From contig JBEBSP010000120.1 of the NCBI GenBank assembly GCA_040394255.1, forward strand, positions 1 through 8,342: 8,342 nt of DNA, written 5' to 3'. Of the stretch, positions 5,874 through 8,342 are shown in pieces; position 1 is the stretch's first letter; the number at the start of each line of letters is the position of its first letter. Source of the DNA: Agaricicola taiwanensis_A (GTDB taxonomy: Bacteria; Pseudomonadota; Alphaproteobacteria; Rhizobiales; Methylopilaceae). The notes below the pieces were generated by a model. The model ran no database searches. It saw nothing but the letters and a program-made list of their open reading frames with translations, and was not told the DNA's origin. The translations under genes and the position numbers were made by a program.

Positions 5874-6902
5874 ATGAAGGCTCGGGACTATATCTGGCCC
5901 GCCATCGGGATTGCGGCGATCGGTATTTCGGTCTGGCTGCTCTACCATGAGCTGCGCAGCATTTCGCTCGATGACGTCATCGACAGCCTCAATGCCATTC
6001 CGGCGCATGGCTGGTTGTTGTCGGTCGCATCGGCCTTTCTGGCCTACGCGGCGCTGGCGGGCTACGACCGGATCGCGCTTCAGCATCTGCGCCGGAACAT
6101 CTCGTGGATGTTCATAGCCCTGGCGTCGTTCACCACCTATGCCCTGGCGCACAACATCGGCGCCTCGGTGCTGTCCGGTGCGGTGGTGCGCTACCGCGCC
6201 TACACCTCGCGCGGTCTGTCGGCGGCCGAGATCGGCGTGCTGATCGCGCTGTGCTCCTTCACCTTCATGCTCGGCACCACCCTGCTCGGCGGCGTCGTGC
6301 TGCTGGTGGAGCCGGGCCTGGTGCAGCGGTTCCATGAGGACCTCCCGATCAGCGTGGCCTTGATCGCCGGTGCGGGCATGCTGTCGCTGGTCGCGCTCTA
6401 TGTGCTGGGAAGCTGGATGAGATTGCGGCCGTTGCGGATCGGCAGCTTCGAAATCTACTATCCGAGCCTGCCGATCGTGACGCGGCAGCTCATCATAGGG
6501 CCGCTGGAATTGATCGGGGCGGCGGGGATCATCTATTTCGCCCTGCCGGAAGCGGGCAATCCGGGCTTCGTGATCGTGCTGGGAATCTTCCTTGCATCCT
6601 TCTCGGTGGCGCTGCTGTCCCACGCGCCGGGCGGCCTCGGGGTGCTGGAGATCGTGTTCCTGATCGGCCTGCCGGACATGGACCCCGCCGACGTCATGGC
6701 GGCGCTGATCGTGTTCCGGCTGTTCTACCTGCTGATACCCTTTGCGCTGTCGCTCGTCGTGATCCTCGTGTTCGAGCGTTCCGAATTCACGCGGCGCAAG
6801 GCCTGCCAGTTTCAGGGGGACATCTCGGCGCGCACGGTGCCCACCGGGGATGCGGACGCGGCCTCGAGCGCGCGCAGCGGGTCGAGCAGACCCGCGCCAT
6901 AG
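5874..6902 (+). CDS. UPF0104/MprF flippase-like integral membrane protein
   Basis: Polytopic inner-membrane protein of the lysylphosphatidylglycerol synthetase TM-region (UPF0104, YbhN-like) family, 342 residues. It matches only the flippase part of MprF: the cytosolic aminoacyl-transferase domain is absent, so it should not make lysyl-PG itself. Signatures are visible: TTYALAHNIGASVLSGAVVRYR (88-108), RGLSAAEIG (113-121) and LLSHAPGGLGVLEIVFL (247-263). About eight membrane segments can be counted. I place the start at the ATG at 5874 (AGGA nine bases upstream; MKARDYIWPAIGIAAIGI begins the first helix). An upstream in-frame ATG would overlap the exchanger gene and add an Arg/His-rich stretch with no family likeness. 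The last 30 residues (313-342) are hydrophilic and lie over the opposite-strand protease gene. They look like run-on past a lost stop rather than a conserved domain. Its lipid substrate is unknown. Confidence 0.85.
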   Translation: MKARDYIWPAIGIAAIGISVWLLYHELRSISLDDVIDSLNAIPAHGWLLSVASAFLAYAALAGYDRIALQHLRRNISWMFIALASFTTYALAHNIGASVLSGAVVRYRAYTSRGLSAAEIGVLIALCSFTFMLGTTLLGGVVLLVEPGLVQRFHEDLPISVALIAGAGMLSLVALYVLGSWMRLRPLRIGSFEIYYPSLPIVTRQLIIGPLELIGAAGIIYFALPEAGNPGFVIVLGIFLASFSVALLSHAPGGLGVLEIVFLIGLPDMDPADVMAALIVFRLFYLLIPFALSLVVILVFERSEFTRRKACQFQGDISARTVPTGDADAASSARSGSSRPAP

Positions 6903-8293
6903 TCCGCGTCACGGCCCGGCGCGCCGAGGTCGCGCGCGCTGGCGGCCAGCAGGGCGCGGATCGCGTCCGTGTCGAGGTCCGGTCGGCTTTCCAGGAGCAG
7001 GGCGACCGCGCCCGCCACATGGGCCGCTGCGATGGAGGTGCCGGACGTCATGCGCACCACGCCGCCCGAAGCGGGAGCCAGCACGTCGACGCCCGGCGCG
7101 GCGATGAGAATGTGAGGCCCGCGGTTGGCGCGCTCGAAGCGCATGTCTTGCGCGTTCGTCGCGGTCACGGCCATGACCTCCCGATGTGCCGCTGGATGGG
7201 CCGGCGGCGCATCCGGCCCTTCGTTGCCGGCGGCGGCCACCAGCACGACATCCTTGCCCGCGAGCGCATCGAGCATCTGCGTGATGAGCGGTTCCTCGAC
7301 GCCCGCGAAGCTCATGTTGACGATCCGCGCACGCTCGTCCCAGGCGCGGTCCAGCGCCTTGACCAGACCGTAGGCGGTGGCTTCCGCCGCGCCGCCGGAC
7401 GGCGACGGCGTGAAGGCCTCGATGGCGATGATTTCCGCCAGCGGCGCGACGCCGGTCAGCGCTCCTCCGGCGGCGATGGCTCCGACGATCTCGGTGCCGT
7501 GATCCTGCGGCGTGGGACGGTCGGCCACGACGCTGACCGAGCGCATATGGGCGGACCGCAATACCTCGTGGGAGGTGTCGACGCCGGTGTCGATCACGGC
7601 CAGCCGGACGCCGCGCCCCTGCGCCCTGGCATGGGCTTCGGCCAGCTTCAGGGTCTTCACGGCATACTGGATGCCGGCGGGTTTCGCATTGGCCTGCTGG
7701 GCCAGGAATAAGGCGTTGGGGCGCGCCGCCGACACGCCGTTGATCCCGCCGAGCGTGGCGACGACCTCGTCGACGCTGCGGCCGCTGTCGATCCTCAAGC
7801 GGTAAAGCTCGCGGTCGATCAGCCCGATGCGGCTGCGCTCCAGCACCGTCAGCCCGTTGGCGGCGGCCAGCGCCTGCGCCACGGCCTCGCCGGTACCGCC
7901 GGGGAAGGCGACGAGCACCACGTTCGGCTCCCGGCGCGGCTCTCCCGTCAAGGGCGATGGTCTGGGGGCAGGGGTGGGGACGGCGGTGCGCGGCGTCGGA
8001 CCCTTGCCGGACGGCGGGCGCGTGGCGGATGACGCGGGCTTGTGCTTCGGGGCGGCTTTCGGCCGTGCCGAGGGTGTTCCCGCATCACCGGTGGGCCGCT
8101 GCGCCGGGCGGACGCGCTCGGGAGCGGTCATCGGCGGCTTGGGCACGATCACGGGCACGGTGATCCGCGGCGGGCGTGGCGCGACGGTCGGCGGAGGGCT
8201 CGGAACATAGCTCTGCGCGGTCACGGGCATGGCATGGCCCAGAAGAAGGGCCGCACCCAATGGAATCAGGAAGGCGCAACGCAAGGCACGCAT
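6812..8293 (-). CDS. Exported subtilisin-family (S8) serine protease with Pro-rich linker
   Basis: Predicted secreted or periplasmic serine peptidase, 493 residues. A signal peptide is clear: basic start MRALR, hydrophobic core, and probable cleavage after VTA (A26). Next is a low-complexity linker (about 31-120) with 28 prolines and 15 Arg/Lys but three acids. Residues about 123-199 resemble an N-terminal propeptide/inhibitor domain (PNVVLVAFPGG ... VSAARPNALFLAQ). The peptidase domain (about 205-475) holds the triad D235 (LAVIDTGVD), H265 (DHGTEIVGAI) and S420 (GTSIAAAHVAGA), plus the oxyanion asparagine N357 (VAAAGNEGP). The usual proline after the serine (GTSxAxPH) is alanine here (A424). 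The ATG is set by GGAGG at 8300-8304. The 3' end overlaps the membrane protein gene by 91 bases, tail to tail. Activity is likely, since triad and oxyanion residues are intact; the substrate is unknown. Confidence 0.92.
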   Translation of the reverse strand: MRALRCAFLIPLGAALLLGHAMPVTAQSYVPSPPPTVAPRPPRITVPVIVPKPPMTAPERVRPAQRPTGDAGTPSARPKAAPKHKPASSATRPPSGKGPTPRTAVPTPAPRPSPLTGEPRREPNVVLVAFPGGTGEAVAQALAAANGLTVLERSRIGLIDRELYRLRIDSGRSVDEVVATLGGINGVSAARPNALFLAQQANAKPAGIQYAVKTLKLAEAHARAQGRGVRLAVIDTGVDTSHEVLRSAHMRSVSVVADRPTPQDHGTEIVGAIAAGGALTGVAPLAEIIAIEAFTPSPSGGAAEATAYGLVKALDRAWDERARIVNMSFAGVEEPLITQMLDALAGKDVVLVAAAGNEGPDAPPAHPAAHREVMAVTATNAQDMRFERANRGPHILIAAPGVDVLAPASGGVVRMTSGTSIAAAHVAGAVALLLESRPDLDTDAIRALLAASARDLGAPGRDADYGAGLLDPLRALEAASASPVGTVRAEMSP

Positions 8294-8299
8294 CTCACA

Positions 8300-8304
8300 C
8301 CTCC
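8300..8304 (-). promoter_or_regulatory. Strong ribosome-binding site of the S8 protease gene
   Basis: On the minus strand GGAGG lies six bases before the ATG at 8291-8293. Together with the signal peptide that begins at this methionine, it fixes the start of the protease. Confidence 0.75.
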
Positions 8305-8305
8305 G

Positions 8306-8342
8306 TCACCGCGACGGCGCGGCATAGCTCACCACATCCGTG
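8306..8342 (-). CDS. Possible 3' end of an upstream gene (11 codons)
   Basis: A minus-strand frame is open from the window edge and ends with TGA at 8306-8308, reading TDVVSYAAPSR. Its codons are mostly G/C-ending, as in the neighbours, and the stop lies 12 bases before the protease ATG, with the protease ribosome-binding site in that gap. This would fit a gene co-transcribed with the protease. A second open frame ending at 8295 uses rarer codons and is less likely. The fragment is too short to identify or to prove coding. Confidence 0.25.
   Translation of the reverse strand, partial: TDVVSYAAPSR

Noticed and set aside
5727..6623. 298-codon minus-strand open frame across the exchanger end and flippase-like gene
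   Set aside because: Low-complexity Gln/Arg/His/Asp composition, opposite to two genes with clear family motifs; a high-GC shadow.
7019..7711. 230-codon plus-strand open frame inside the protease gene
   Set aside because: It lies wholly opposite the catalytic domain with intact triad motifs and has Arg/Gly/Asp-rich shadow composition.
8309..8322. CCGCG-N4-CGCGG inverted repeat upstream of the protease
   Set aside because: Short, purely GC, and possibly inside the end of an upstream gene; not distinguishable from background.

Overview
The window is high-GC, densely packed chromosomal DNA. Protein features and gene order fit an alphaproteobacterium, most likely of the Hyphomicrobiales (rhizobia-like). 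The pointers are a Pha-type Mrp antiporter operon in C-D-E-F-G order with an acidic loop in subunit D, an Rrf2 regulator with a cysteine cluster, and a YbaL/Kef-type exchanger. This placement is inference from recognised families, not from a database search. I see no rRNA, tRNA, CRISPR array, transposase or prophage gene.

Layout. (1) Bases 1-3094, + strand: the 3' end of an Mrp (Pha/Mnh) multisubunit monovalent cation/H+ antiporter operon, made of a nearly complete mrpC plus mrpD, mrpE, mrpF and mrpG. Each junction is a 4-base stop/start overlap (GTGA once, ATGA three times) with a strong Shine-Dalgarno sequence. The large MrpA (or fused MrpA/B) subunit should lie just upstream, outside the window. 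(2) Bases 3095-3280: a convergent intergenic gap with a weak candidate terminator. (3) Bases 3281-3730, - strand: an Rrf2-family winged-helix regulator with four clustered cysteines that could hold an Fe-S cluster. (4) Bases 3731-4048: a divergent control region with several short palindromes. (5) Bases 4049-6902, + strand: a YbaL/Kef-type CPA2 cation/H+ antiporter with a C-terminal RCK/TrkA-N domain, then, 43 bases later, a UPF0104/MprF-like flippase-type membrane protein. (6) Bases 6812-8293, - strand: an exported subtilisin-family (S8) serine protease with a long Pro/Arg/Lys-rich linker. Its 3' end overlaps the membrane protein gene tail-to-tail by 91 bases. A possible 3' scrap of another gene precedes it at the window edge.

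How the parts may work together. The left two-thirds look like a cation and pH homeostasis neighbourhood: an Mrp K+(Na+)/H+ antiporter next to a Kef-like exchanger that may be controlled by a redox- or iron-responsive Rrf2 protein. The right third is envelope-related (lipid flippase-like protein, exported protease). No part is clearly an undescribed system. The points most worth following are the two mutually exclusive hairpins around the mrpE ribosome-binding site, the Rrf2/Kef divergent pair with its palindromes, and the protease with a TonB-like linker and a non-standard active-site serine motif.
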